The notes under the pieces were generated by a model. That model made no database searches. It had not been told where the DNA came from and saw only the letters and a program-made list of their open reading frames with translations. Source: Oscheius onirici (taxonomy: Eukaryota > Nematoda > Chromadorea > Rhabditida > Rhabditidae). From it: DNA of 64,000 bases. Location of the stretch: positions 5,070,501 to 5,134,500 of the forward strand of contig OW051470.1 of NCBI GenBank assembly GCA_932521025.1, read 5' to 3'. A program made the position numbers and the translations under genes. Positions 41,266 to 53,643 of this stretch are shown here, piece by piece. How positions within the stretch are numbered: the stretch's first letter is position 1; each line of letters starts with the position of its first letter.

Positions 41266-42547
41266 CTGAAAAGAGTCATTTTGAAAGATGTGGGAGAGAG
41301 AAAAAGCCACAATCCTGAACACAGTGTTTGCGTAACGTGTGTAGTTCGGGTGAAGTAGGGGTATACAACAGAAAAAGGGTCAGAAACGTTTGACTTAGAA
41401 GGTATCTAACATCCGGCGAGAATCTATATGTTTTCGCGCTTTTCTCGCAAGAAAGAATCGTTTACCGAGGTGGTGAACGCCTCACTACCTTTCCCTCATA
41501 ACTTGTCACAACGTGTTTACGTCGTCTTGTTGAGACCACGCAATTGGGGATTTCTTCCAGGAGAAGAGTATGTAAAAGGGTAGACAGAAAGTGTTGTTCT
41601 GGAGCATAAAGTGTATAGGCCGAGTGACCACTCGTCTTTGGGCTCCGCGACGGGAGGTGGTTGTAAACGAGGACGGACAATACAGGAGGACGCTGTACTG
41701 TTGAATCAGAGCTGTTCACGCTCTTGGGTAACAAACAGCGCTCGAAATAGCTCTGGGAATTGCCAAAAGTGGAGGGGGAAACCTTCTCTGTAGACCCCTC
41801 ATGGTCCTTTGGTTTCTCGATTGTCATAATCGATTTGACAGCAGATCAACCTCACAAACAATAACTATCTTGAGGTCTTTTGTCTCAGGTACCCTGTTCG
41901 TCAAACTACTCTTTTTATCTTTCAGATCTATCCTTCCTTTTTCATTGGAACCAGACGACTTCGTCGCGATAAACTTTTCTGCTTGCGCTTTACCGTTTTC
42001 TAAAGGGTTCTACTTGTTTCTAACACATCGGAAGCCAAAGTCTGCAACTCCAAGCTCACAAGTACCTTAATCCGGACACCATAGCTTTTTAATAGTTTGG
42101 ATGATTCCAAACTTTCAACGACTATTTTCCCAGTGACGCGATTCACCCTCTGCGCCCTTTTGAATGACTAACAGCTGACGGACGCTTCGTTCGGAAACCA
42201 TTCTTCCCGTTTTTCATTATCTCTCCAAACATTGATTCGAACACCCACAGTTGTCAAAGAAAACAAGATTTTAGTATTGTGAAATAGTTTCGACCTTCAT
42301 TGGTCAACAGACTTCTCACATCGTTGTGTTATTTACGCATTATTTGCAACCTTTTGACTATTGAAGTACATTTTTGTGGTAAAAAGCTTCATTCTAGAGC
42401 AGAAAGCGATTCTAATTTCTCACTCAGTACATGCCCCGCCCATCGGGCACATTTGACTCATTCTATGAACTTTTCTTGCCTCGTCCGGTTCTCTTTCTAC
42501 TCGCTCTCTGTTTTTTATTAGCCTTTTTCATCATAGTATTTAGAAGG
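41266..42547. other. 1.3-kb gap
   Basis: A minus-strand frame of 121 codons at 41462-41827 is the only long one; it shows no family signature or splice support. The rest is A/T-rich and should include the promoter of the zinc-finger gene. Confidence 0.4.
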
Positions 42548-44095
42548 ATGCCTCATACTGCCCCCATTTTCGACTGCCCTCGTTGTCTGGATCCTCTTCC
42601 AGAGCTTATGACGATGGATCGTCTCATGGAGCATGCCGGCCGAGATCACTTTCAGTAAGTACCGCTAGATTCATGAAAACAAAACCATACAGAGTCTACT
42701 ACTACTCCTGTCCTAAGGTCAATTGTCACCAAAAGTTCGTCGATTTAGATTTATTTCTTAATCATCTCAAATTCTCCTGCAAATCTAATGAAGTTCAGCC
42801 TGTGAGTTCTTTTTACTATCTCCAAATTATCTCCTACGTTTTGATAAAAGCAAAGAAAATTTCAGCTCTTCACATCCGTTTGTGCTCTGGAGCTCATGGA
42901 CCACCAGAGATTGAAGGGAATGAAAAAGTTCCAGAATGAGGCCATCATTTGTAAGTGATCTTCGCATTTGTAACCTCAAACTATTTGTTCAGATCGTGAT
43001 ACGCATATTCGCCAGGAACAACCTGACCGTGAACGTGCCACGGTTTCGAGGAGCAACGAGTTTGAAGACGAAACTCAGAGTCAAGATATCGGACCGAGAA
43101 GACGCGGTAGAACGATTTATCGTCTGGATTCCGACGACGAGGAAGAGAAGAGTCAGTTTCTTTTAGTCTAAAAACATTCTTTTCAGTAGAGGTGAAAAGT
43201 AAGAAGCCGCGGACCCGATCTGATGGCCCAGTCCCGGTTATTTCCCTTGATTCCGGTTAGTCTTTAATCTTTCACAATTCTATCTTGCAGACGAATCTGT
43301 TCCACCTTCCCCTGATCTCTCCGACATCTATTCCGATGTGCACTCGGAATTCGACGAAGACGAAGACTCGATGAAAGACTTCATCGATGACAGCGATCTG
43401 CCGACACAAGACGACGAAGACTCCGATGAGATCGAAGCGTCTGAAGAGAGCCTCGAATCAGATAATGATGAGAGCCAGGAAAAACCCACTTCCTCTGTGA
43501 GACGGAGCAAGTCCTACACAAAGATGTAGGCGATTGAAAAGCTGAGATAATTAAACTTTTTCAGCAAGAGAGACAACCACTGCTGCGAGTACAAGGGCTG
43601 CTGCTACAAGAAATTTAGCCAGCTGTGCGCTTTTTGTAATGGTCAGCACGCTGAAACCTCCTGTGCCGTCGTGACTAACCACGATGAACGTGTCAACTTG
43701 TACAAGAGCCACAAGATTTGCTACAAGTGAGTTTTATTTGAATGAATTCGTACACTATTTGTCCAATATAAGTGTTTGGCTTCAGATGTCGCGGGCCTCA
43801 CTTCCGAAATGGAGTGAATAATTGCAACCCTCTTCGTCGCTGCAAGGTTTGTTTTGTGGCTTGTAGATGCTTATCCTTCGTTTAGTTCTGCCAAAGACAT
43901 ACACACGTAGCCGCCATTTGTCAGAGCTCCCAAGCCGGCGAACGGTGGAAGGCTCTAGAGGAGAAAAAGAAAAATCGACAGCTCGACGACACAGAGGACG
44001 AACTGTGCAAGAAGCTCAAGGAGAAACGTGAAGAGCGGATTCAAACCGTCGTCACGAACAAAAGAGCCACCGAGCCGTATGTCCCCAGAAACTAA
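42548..44095 (+). CDS. zinc-finger protein with gag-like CCHC knuckles
   Basis: Start at MPHTAPIFDCPRCL (42548, behind TATTTAG); an upstream in-frame Met at 42431 would add a hydrophobic lead. The N-terminus holds a C2H2-type finger (CPRC..H....H) and a second with C....C and H....C. An Arg/acidic region with RRRGRTIYRLDSDDEEEKS and a Ser/Asp/Glu-rich stretch follow. Then come three knuckles: CAFCNGQHAETSC, CYKCRGPHF..C and CKFCQRHTHVAAIC; the last is exact CX2CX4HX4C. This order, with a linker of about 20 residues before CYKC, resembles the gag zinc region of BEL/Pao retrotransposons. The gene has at least seven introns and no protease or polymerase nearby, so it looks like a host gene. It ends EPYVPRN. 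Confidence 0.7.
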
Positions 44096-44312
44096 TCGTT
44101 TTTCAGCTCGTATCTTCCACAATTTCCCATATCCTTACAGTCTTCTTTCTCCTTTTCACGACTTGAACTCCCAAAATCTCAACAGCAGTCCCCTAGCTTT
44201 ATATCATTGTTCGTCTATCCAATCGTTCCTACGGTCTTGCCCACAAACTGCTTTTGTTTTCCAATAGCTTATGCTTTTAAAGATCCAACTACGAATGAAA
44301 TTTTACTTGTGT

Positions 44313-46016
44313 CTACGGAATATTGACACCCAGAGGTCTCAACTTATCGACAATGAGGACACAAACGGCGATAGCATCTGCCATTAGAATTACAATCGTT
44401 CCGAATACAACCCATTGTTTCAGCATCTGGTTGGAAGGAGCAGGTGCCTTCAGTTCTTCTTTCTCTCCGTTCTTGCTGATTTGTCTCGCCTTGCTCAGTT
44501 GTAGCCAGTCCAGAATGGGGAAAATGACGAAAAGAGATGTTATGAGGGCGATGGGAAGAAGAACAAAGACCAGCTTCCAGCCAGGAATCATCTGGATCGA
44601 TCTGTTCCAGACACCCGATGGACCTAGAAACTCGAATCCCTTTTCAATTTTACCATAAGACCAACTTTGATAATCATAAGCTGCGACTCCGAGGGTTGCA
44701 GAGGCAAAAATGTAGGCAGAGATACCGATCAGTCTGTGTACCCAGTTGAAAATGGGACGTCTGGGGTCTTGAGGACCACAGCGGACGAAACTGATAAACG
44801 GCTGGATCCAAGCAAGAACAAGCGCCAGAATTCCCAGAATAGTGTGGATTTGATACCAGTACTTTACGCCCGATCCAGGTCCAGTCCATTTCCACTTCAT
44901 TGCGCTAGATTTCAAATATTTCTATCTGTTTCAAACACGTTCTAACCACATTATGCAGACGAACGACGCAACCATGAGAGTCAAACCAAGGAGATTCGCA
45001 GTTCTGTGGACCTAAACACAAGATGATCTCTTCACTTAAATCAACTCACATGGAACCAGATGGCTATTCCTCCCGGTTTCGTATTGGGCCACGACCCTTT
45101 CAAGAAGCGAGCAAAAAGAAGAGCTGTAGGAATGAAAAAAATCCAAGCCAACACCATCAAAATGGCTAAATAGAAATGGATAATCTCAAATAATAATATT
45201 CATACCGTGAGCCTGTTTGAGCCTCAACGCAGTGTCAGTCGGAGGTCCTCTAGCGAGTCCACCAATTTTTCCTTTAAAGTCGACTTTAAAGGGACTGGCG
45301 AGAGTATCTGTGGCAGCATGAGGTACAAGTCCACTGTCAAAAGTTGTTCCGAAGGCGTATTTGAAGTAGTACTCGGTTCCATTCGTAACATTTAAGATCA
45401 GATTACTTCCAGTCCACCCCCCAACATTTACTGTCGCGCTACAGTAGACGATGTTGTCCTCGACCCTGGTTACAATTTTCGAGAAGTAGGTAGGCTCAAT
45501 GTCCTGAAATACGATGAATCAGATGACTATAAAAGGGTGTCGCTTATCAGCTCCACTGTTACAGATTATTCGCTATAATCTATTGGCAACGGAAGCAACT
45601 TTTTGGTTCCGTCACAAACCTTACCTCTTCTTTGTGGATCCTATGATTGGCTGGACCGTCTGTATTCCAGGAGAATCGCATGGTCAGATTTCCCTTGCCA
45701 ATCTTTGAGCATTCAATAATGTAATCTTGGCCCTGAACATGAATTTGTAAAGAGAAAAAATAGGAAAAACCTTGTGAGCATAGTTGGAGAATCCAATGGC
45801 AACATAGCCTTTTCCATCCCCAGGTCCTTGAACTTCTACATCCATGTAAAAGTTGTCTCGTAGCTATAAATGGCTTATGAGAAGTTTCTAAAAGTGGTTT
45901 ACAATCCAAGAAAAGACGGGAGCGTCGTGAGGGAAACAGCCCTTGGTAACATTGCATTCGTTGCGATTGATGCCGATACCGAATACCACAGGGAGGAAGA
46001 CCAGCGAGAGCAACAT
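44313..46016 (-). CDS. DOMON and cytochrome b561 protein (FRRS1-like)
   Basis: Probable transmembrane electron carrier or ferric reductase. MLLSLVFLPVVFGIG is a signal peptide. A DOMON domain follows, with DGKGYVAIGFSNYAHK and CSKIGKGNLTMRFSWN. Then a b561 core of five to six spans: a first span AILMVLAWIFFIPTALLFAR, AIWFHVHRTANLLG, YWYQIHTILGILALVLAWIQ and NWVHRLIGISAYIFASATLG, carrying the paired His ligands (H..HR, IH, VHR). It ends LRPLGVNIP. Domain order matches ferric-chelate reductase 1. There is no reelin domain in front, unlike vertebrate FRRS1. The start is divergent to the RNase H gene, 319 bp away. Confidence 0.85.
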
Positions 46017-46335
46017 TGTTCTTCGTCTGATACTCGAGCCTGTTCTTGCAACCAGGACCTCGCCTTATAAGTCCCCCCAGGACTGGTTATCAGCAGAAAG
46101 GATTAGAGCCGCCTCAGTCTTCTTTGTGACTCCAAAAGAGTGGACAGCCACGCTGTAGGAACATGCTTCCAGACACGTACACTTGATTGACAATGTAGAC
46201 TTACACAATTAGAAACATTGGAGGATATTTTAATGACATTAACAAAGAAAAAAAAGTTCGATGGGATTATGAGTTCCGATATAGAAGACACTTATATACT
46301 AACTGTAAGAAAAGGACGTTGCTTACCGAGGAATC

Positions 46336-47218
46336 ATGAGTAACTCTACCGTCTTCTTTGATCTACCTATGGTTTCAGCTCGCCGTAGCAGCTCTGTTCC
46401 TCCGACTTCTACTAACAACTCGAGGACTTCTTCCCAGGAAAGAGGTCGTTCTCTGACTCGTCGTCCTTCCCATCGTAGCAGCTCCGTCGATGAGAACAAG
46501 ACAAGTCTGGTTCCCATCCAGACAACGGACAATCTGAAGGAACGCCACATGGCCTATCAGGCGCTGAAGGATGCCCCTGACAACAGCAGCAGAGAATGGA
46601 ACACGCGCACTCCTTTCGGTACACTGATCGTCTACACTGATGGCAGCTATAAGGACGGACGTTCCGGCTTCGGGATCTACATGGGAAAGGATCACCTGCT
46701 GAACAGGTTTGATGGTACAGTAGAAAGAGAAAAAGTATGGTTCAGATCGCAGAAGATTCTCGACCCGCCTCACAACAATCAGCGAGCTGAAGTTCTGGCC
46801 GTCGTCCAGGCTCTGAAGAACCTTCTTGCCTGGTCCGAATACAATGGTCAGCCCGTCATCATTCGGACGGACTGCCTCTCCATCATTCAATCCATCAATG
46901 GGCAGTCTTCGCCGTCAAGCTTTGCCTGTGAGATAGAAGAAATTCGAAGTCTGGCTGGAAATGTCAGTGGTTCTGTGGAATTCCAGCATGTCTACGGTAT
47001 GTCCTTTTTTTAAACTTAATAGAACGCCTTCAGCTCACGATAACGATCCAGGCAACGAAGCTGCTGATGAGCTGGCGAGGCAGGCGGTCGTGGGTCCCAG
47101 TCGAAGTCGTTCGCGCAATCGTGCTGGAGAGCGGGGACGCAGTCGCAGCCGAAGCAACAACAGAGACCATATCCGCACTCATAGTGCCAAGATCGAGGGA
47201 AACACATCTGCTGCCTAG
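46336..47218 (+). CDS. RNase H1-type protein with Ser/Arg-rich ends
   Basis: Cleaves the RNA strand of RNA-DNA hybrids. The catalytic set is present: IVYTDGSYKDG, NNQRAEVLAVVQAL, VIIRTDCLSIIQS and GNEAADELARQ (Asp-Glu-Asp-Asp). A single short intron splits VY|AHDNDPGN. The N-terminal 80 residues are Ser/Arg-rich (RGRSLTRRPSHRSSSVD) and lack the hybrid-binding domain of RNase H1. The C-terminus is an RS tail (SRSRSRNRAGERGRSRSRSN). The RS ends suggest nuclear location or RNP contacts, which is inference. Nematodes have several rnh-1-type paralogues. Confidence 0.88.
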
Positions 47219-47413
47219 ATAGGAATAAAGATCTCTGTAATCCTACTGTTTAAACAAGACTTGTACTGGTCAAACATGCTCCACTGCGAACGTGTCATTA
47301 GTCCAACTCCCCTTTTCCAATTGTTTGAATTGCACGTTTCTTTTATTATTTTCAGTTTAAAATCGTCTCTGTAATTCTCCGCTTTTCCGAAACTCTGTTT
47401 TCGAGTGGTAATT

Positions 47414-48404
47414 ATGCCGAAGTTGTTGCTGCTTCTCCTTCCCTTTTCCTTGGCCAGGATAGAGAAATGGACAACGGCACCATCAGACATCGTGGCTCAA
47501 AAGGGGCCTTGTAATATCGAAAGGCACGACGCGAATGGTCTCAGTCAACAAGAGTTCTTACAAAGGTACACTCCTGAGTCTTTAAAAAAATCTGTTCAGA
47601 TATGCGTACAGCGAGCCTGTGATCATCTACAACATCGAGAACGACGAATTCAGAGAAAGGACAACAAAAAGCCAGATGCTAGAGGACTGGTCTGATGCGA
47701 AAGTTGTTCTCAACTCTGCCAACACTTATAGCTACACGAGGGTTTGTATCTTCTTTCATTTAGTTCATTTAAAGTCAAGGTCCCATCGACATTCAAGGAG
47801 TATGTAAACGAAAAGTTGAAACCACAACGACTGGATAGTCTGGGAAACGAGACCATGTACCTCTTTGGAGACATTGATCAGAACTTGTGGTCTCCACTCC
47901 TGAACACTTACAAACAACCAAAGTGGAAATTGCCGGGACACACGGCAGCGTTGAGTTTTGGACTAGCTGGAGCAGGTGGGTGCTTTTTCATTTGAGAATG
48001 AGAAAACATTGAGAGACAGACAAGAATTGAAAGAATATTATGGTTTTCAGCTACTGGTGTACCATTCCACTTCCATGGTGAGTTCGAGCTCCGTTCTTTT
48101 CAATTGGTTTAGGTCCTGGATTCGCCGAAGTTATTCATGGAAGCAAGAGATGGTTCCTCTACCCCTATGAAGAGAGACCAGACTTTGATCCGGATCGCAC
48201 TACCTTGGAGTGGTTAGTCTTTTAGCTATGGAGACCAACGATCCTTTTAGGTATCTTCATGATTATCCGAAGTTGGAACGCGACAAAAAACCTCTGGAAT
48301 GTCTGCTCAAACAAGGAGAAGTCATCTACTTTCCGGACAAATGGTGGCACGCCACGCTCAATTCCGAGACAGCTGTTTTTATTTCTACTTTTTTGAGCCC
48401 GTGA
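47414..48404 (+). CDS. JMJD8: JMJD8-like lumenal JmjC protein
   Basis: The start MPKLLLLLLPFSLA is a signal peptide. Downstream, DIDQNLWSPLL, GVPFHFHGPGFAEVIHGSKR, WFLYPYEERPDF, PLECLLKQGEVIYFPDKWWH and ATLNSETAVFISTFLSP match JMJD8 residue by residue. JMJD8 is a JmjC-only protein of the ER lumen. The iron-site position that reads HxD/E in active JmjC enzymes reads HFH here, as I recall for JMJD8, so hydroxylase activity is uncertain. It has about five short introns. Confidence 0.88.
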
Positions 48405-48501
48405 AACCGGTAATCTTACGAAAACATATTTTGTCTACTTTGATAAAAACTAAATTATATTGTGTTGGTTGAGGAAAATTATGAAAGCGTTTCCTCTATT
48501 C

Positions 48502-49435
48502 TCATTCTGACTCAGTAGCTTCTTGTCTTCCATCTAAAAGAAAGTCCATCATCCTCATTTCGAAAGGCGAAAGATGATGGAAACTGATGCTGTTTGGGCT
48601 GAAAACTTCCTTGCCCTGAACGCCCAGTTCATTGCTCATTTCCAGCTAACCTCATGTATTTTGTAGTACGAGTTCCACCGATCAAAGACGTCTTTGGAGA
48701 TTCCTAGTTGTCTGGCTGGATGATAGTGATGGAATCTATTTGAACCGTTTTCATCGCGAGTGTCTTTCGGATAGATCCCGAGCCATTTGAGACATCTTCC
48801 CAGCTCCAAATCTTCGTCAGCGACGTGTTTTTCGGGACAACGGACTGGATCGGACAAAACTGAGTTTAGCTTTTGTAGAACGGAATAGGACAAGATGTAG
48901 ACACTTCCATCGGCATAGCCATGGTCCTGAAACCTTCTACAGAAAGACTGTTTGCTCCTACCGCTCCGTAGTTCCATTTGTAGCCTAGATAATTGTCTTC
49001 AGACGGGTTAAATTGGCTCAGAAAACTACGTAGATTCTGCACAATTAAGTAGGCGTCGTCATCAGCTCTTACGTACCAATCGAATCGTTTTTGAGACGTG
49101 GCTAGTATTCTAAAATGGACTTCAAAACTCGGACTGTTCCTCACGGTATGACTCTCCTAATCTTCTCCCAACTGTAATCTCTCGTATCGAGTCCGTAGAA
49201 CACCACGTGTGGATGTTCTGGACTCATTGGACTGTCGGTAAAGAATAGATAGTCGTCGCATTGCTTAGCCCAAGTGGCGGAAACAGTAGCTGCCTGAAGA
49301 AGGGATATGAAAGAACACTGAATGCATTACGAGAGTAGCGTGGCTCGGTGAAGCGGTATGAATGTAACAGAATATCGTAGTTTTATTTGAGAAGCCAATA
49401 GACAGAAAGCTGACAAGGAGAAGAACACTCTTCAT
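48502..49435 (-). CDS. core-1 beta-1,3-galactosyltransferase (C1GALT1-type)
   Basis: Golgi type II membrane enzyme adding galactose to O-linked GalNAc. MKSVLLLVSFLSIGFS is the membrane anchor or signal and no long cytosolic tail precedes it. DYLFFTDSPMSPEHPHVVFY, KRFDWYVRADDDAYLIVQNL (the DDD metal motif), NYLGYKWNYGADHGYADGSV, EDLELGRCLKWLGI and NSISFHHLSPFEMRMMDFLL follow the family order. The Cys-rich loop CCSD before SFHY in vertebrate T-synthase is absent. Short for the family (about 270 residues), with a reduced stem. It is one of the expanded nematode group rather than a certain C1GALT1 orthologue. Confidence 0.85.
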
Positions 49436-49590
49436 CTCTATTACGCCATAGTTTCGTATCAAAAAGAAAGATCTACCGACAACCCATTATGTCCAAAAGG
49501 TCAACCAGATCCATCAGCAATGAACATAAAGCTGACACCTTTATTATTCTGATATATTATGGCAATTGAGCAATTATGGCTTTGGCTATT

Positions 49591-51411
49591 CTAATGTAGC
49601 TCTTCGAAAGTATCATCGTATCCACCGGCTATTCGTTCTGTATGTACAACTTTCTTCCTCATCCTCACCACACGTTTAGGCTTCTTTAGATCAAACTCTT
49701 CGTCACTCGACTCGGATGCATCAACGTCGGGGAAGTCTAGGCCCGTCGCGAAATCTCGCTCCTCTTCTGCAATCGTACCGTTTTTCGAGTTAATTGTCCA
49801 GTTGAGAGATTTTGAGACCAATAGAAAACAAAAACAGTTTTACCGGTGAGAGGAGTTGAAGGCATAAAGTCGGCTTCCTCTGAATATTTGTTGAAAAGTG
49901 TCTGGTCGTCCACATCGCTCATTTCGTCTGGGAGCATTCCGTCCAGTTCGATATCACTTTCTTCTGAACAAAAGTTCTTAACAGACCACACAAAGACCTA
50001 CCACAGAAGGGATTCTTTTCCGGGATATTGTTGATGAAAACTTTACAGACTGGTCCCAAAATGTAGATAAGAACAGCCGTTTCGATTATTTTGTAACGTT
50101 GGTAGAAATAATCGAGGACTGGTTTAATGGCTATTTTGTAGACGAACAGAGACAGTTCTCGTCCAGCATCGACCACGAGCACACATATGGGCCAGATGAC
50201 CGAGTCTCTGGAAATTGCTCTTTAGTTAATAAGTCTAAAAATTACCGAATGGCGACAGCTAGTCGATGAAGTTGTGACCGAAGCCAACCACGGAATTCGT
50301 CAAACTTCCTCCAAAGATACCTGAACAGAAAAGTACGGAATTAATTTTAGTATTACTGTTTAGTTGGTTCAACGACAGTTCTGTAAAGAAAGGCCGCAAA
50401 AGTGTCAAGATATCTTTTGATCCATCTGGCCACGGGCGGTATCCAGTGTCCGCAAACGACATAGACCAGACAGAAACAGACGTAGTTGAAGGCCCGTTGA
50501 CAGGGCTCTCCTATCTGAGTTTGTTTTCTTGAATTTAATAACAGAAATGGTCATACATGAACTGCCATCCAGGCCTTGAGTCCCGGCCACCAATGGGCAC
50601 AGAACCAATAGCGAAGCCAGCGACCAATCGCGGATATGGCTCGACGAACGGGTTCAACGACGTAGTCAATCCACCTATAAATTGGGAGTTTTGTCGCAAA
50701 AAACCCCGATCAATTAGACGTAAAAGGTGAACAAACTAACAAAGAAATCAATACCGACTAACTAGAAAGGCTTACCATTCTTTGACAGCGTATGCTCCAT
50801 TTTTGACTGAAGTTACTATTGTTCTCCACCCGTTGCCCAATCCGCCTTTGAACAGACTCCAGAGGGCTGAAACGACAAGATTATAGGATGGACGGAAGAG
50901 GGAACTCACGAGTAATCCATTGGAGAGTGACGACGTAGACAAACGCCGAGAACACTGCTTTCACGGGAGTTATTACGAATCTCTGTATTTTCTTTGAGAC
51001 TGATATCTAAAAGAACTCACATGAACTCCATTCCCAATTGCAGTTCCGACAAAGGTGACTCCGTTGACTATTTTGTCGTTTACGTGATTGGCGGACCAGA
51101 CTGGATTCACGAGCAGACAACCGACTGCAAATAATTTTTTTGCTCTAGACCCACTCGTCAAACCTGTTCCATAGGCTGCCCAACAGGCTGTTTCTATCTG
51201 ATTGATCCGCAAGAAATGCCAGCTGTACACACTCAACAATACTCCTATTGTCTGAATTTTAACTGTTTAACCATTAAACCAATAATTATACCCGCCAAAG
51301 TGACCTAACTGGCCACATGACCATGTGAGTGGCGATGTTATGTTCACTGGATGTCGACAGAAGGATATCCCAGCTGACTACTCCGACAGCTATGCTCAAG
51401 AGCATTCTCAT
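49591..51411 (-). CDS. unrecognised multi-helix membrane protein
   Basis: Several exons encode long hydrophobic and amphipathic helices (VGVVSWDILLSTSS, VLLSVYSWHFLRINQIETAC, SVIWPICVLVVDAGRELSLF, IIETAVLIYILGPVCKVFIN) and repeated basic-aromatic linkers such as VEPVRRA. A cytosolic-looking acidic tail follows (EESDIELDGMLPDEMSDVDD, DASESSDEEFDLKKPKR) and the end is GGYDDTFEELH. The start MRMLLSIAVG at 51411 is conservative; an exon from ATG at 51598 (METVRNFYSGLCRF), directly behind CTTTTCAG, is coding-like but I could not join it in frame. I do not recognise the family. Confidence 0.6.
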
Positions 51412-51598
51412 TTGAAGAAGATGTTCACAATAAAAAGCTGATAACCTGAATGGCTAGTATGAGGACAAAACTAGGAAACTTCCACCAGAAGAGAGAATTA
51501 ACAGCAAGAAGATATGGTCCAGTAGCCGGGCTGCGCCATTCGACCACGGATTGGCAAAATCGGCACAAACCGGAGTAAAAATTTCGGACAGTTTCCAT

Positions 51599-52280
51599 CT
51601 GAAAAGACTATTCAGAACAGAGGTTCAACTTACTTTATCAATTTAGGTCGTACAAGAAGATTGTCTCATTTTACGCATTGGACAAATCTGAAAAGAAGTG
51701 AGTTGAAAACACGAGTACGAGAAGTTTTGAGTGTCAAGAGGCGAAAACCAGTTAAAGAGAGGGTGTTTCAAAACATCAAAATTACCATATTTCGTAGGCG
51801 TCTGAACAAAAATAGTTGGGAATCACGTATCTGATGTGAGGGGCTGTTTAGAGTGAGAGCAAAGTCTCTGAAGGAGAAAGAATTGTAGGCTTCTGGAATA
51901 GACCAAGTTCAGAAGGAGAAATACGAATAAACGTTTGGGGAACAATGCGTTCCTTTCATTGATTCTTTGTGAAGAGGATTCTCAGACTGTACAGGAGTAC
52001 CCACTGTAAGCCGACATTACTGACTTGAGACTTGAGTTTATACACAACATTTTTGCAACTTTCGGTCAAAATACGCAGTAATTAAACTTGACAGGTGTAT
52101 TGAAAAAGCTGATTCTGCGCTGCTCCACGTCTTATCAATATTTGCTTATGCGTGTTCCTTTGGCAGTCTTTCCTCTCCAAATGGTCCCATTGCAAGTCTC
52201 GACAAACTTCGACAAAATTCTTTCTTCATAAACTTTTAAAATAGAGTTCGCTTCCGAATAATTGCTCTCTAGTGTTCGCT
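51599..52280. other. gap between divergent genes
   Basis: About 680 bp. It carries a likely 5' untranslated exon of the minus-strand gene (near 51650-51700, behind TTTTCAG) and the promoters of both neighbours. No coding sequence seen. Confidence 0.4.
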
Positions 52281-53643
52281 ATGGATGAGTCAGTCCGAAA
52301 AGTTTCTTCATTAGTTCTTTGTTTTCAGACTCGAAGTCGAACCTAGAGGGACGAGAATTATCAAACGACTCAAAGCATGGACTTTTGCTATAGGAATACT
52401 GTCGTGTACTTTTCTTGGTAAGGTTTCCTTCTTTTCGCAAATAAAAGTACGTCTTTCCAGGCTCCATCTACATGATCACTCCTCTCCTTCCACTGATTAT
52501 TCTTCGACCACGACTGTGGCGGTGGATGATGGACCGTCTGATCGGAATGTGGGTCGTCTGGCCGGGAGCGCTGATGGAATTTCTCTTTGGAGCTGAAATC
52601 ACAATTTGTGGAGATCTAATTGAACATGATGAGCCGGCACTGATCATAATGAACCATCGTACCCGTCTGGATTGGCTCTTCTTTTGGAATGCTCTCTACA
52701 AAATGAACCCTTGGCTTTGTACAACCGAGAAGATTTCCATGAAGGGAATATTAAAAATGATCCCTGGAGCCGGTTTGTTCTTTTCTCATTTTGTTGTTCA
52801 AAGGGAAATTCAGGCTGGGCCATGAGTTCTAATGCATTCATCTTCCTCGATCGTTCTTTCGAATCGGACAAGGAGAAATTGGACAAGATGGTGGACTACT
52901 ACAGTCGAACCTGCTACAGTTATCAACTACTGTTGTTTCCCGAAGGAACAGACAAATGTCCTCGAGCTACAGCACGCAGTCAAGCTTATGCTGAGAAGAA
53001 AGGAATCGAACACTACGAACAGGTCCTTCATCCTCGATCCACTGGATTCTTGCACATTGTTCGCACGATGAGACGTCTCGACTACATCAAATACATTTAT
53101 GACGTGACTATTGGCTATCCGGAAGGAGTTGTTCAAACTGAACTGGAACTGATTCTTCACGGTCTGTGTCCGTCGAAAGTACAGTATCAGGTACTTTTTC
53201 TGGTTTACTTACAATTAGAACACAATTTTGGGTTCGAAAGATTCCGATCGAAAGTGTGCCAGAAGACGAATTTGCTTTGGATAGATGGTTGCGTGATCTG
53301 TGGAAGGCAAAGGAAGAAAAACTCAAAGAATACTACTCTCGATCGACAGAATTGAGGAAATTCTCGAGTGAAACTGAGCCAGACTACCAACTGACGTCGT
53401 CTTCTCGTCTGGTCCGTCTCTTTTTGACAGCGATGTGGATTTTCACTACCTTGTTCTGGATTTTCGTTTTCTTCCAGGTAGTCTGTTTAGTCGGCTTCTA
53501 AAACTTTGAACATTCAGGTCAGATTCATTACGTACTTTGCCTTCGTCTCTCTGCTCATTTTCATCGCTATCGGCAAGTTCTTCGGAGGAATCGAGTGGAT
53601 GGCATTGCGCTACTTTCCGAGCAGTCAGACTGTCGACTTGTGA
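52281..53643 (+). CDS. LCLAT1/AGPAT-type lysophospholipid acyltransferase
   Basis: ER membrane enzyme remodelling acyl chains of lysocardiolipin or lysophosphatidylinositol. The tiny first exon gives MDE, then LEVEPRGTRIIKRL, a membrane span (WTFAIGILSCTFLGSIYMIT) and the active-site motif IIMNHRTRLDWLFFWNALY (NHxxxxD). After a short intron: LLLFPEGTDKCPRATARSQA (FPEGT) and VLHPRSTGFLHIVRTMRR. Two C-terminal spans (RLFLTAMWIFTTLFWIFVFF and FVSLLIFIAIGKFFGG) and the end SSQTVDL. The layout matches the AGPAT 3-5/8 group (nematode acl-8 to acl-10). Confidence 0.9.

Noticed and set aside
41462-41827. 121-codon minus-strand frame
   Set aside because: Long but without any recognisable domain, signal peptide or splice support; kept out of the gene list.
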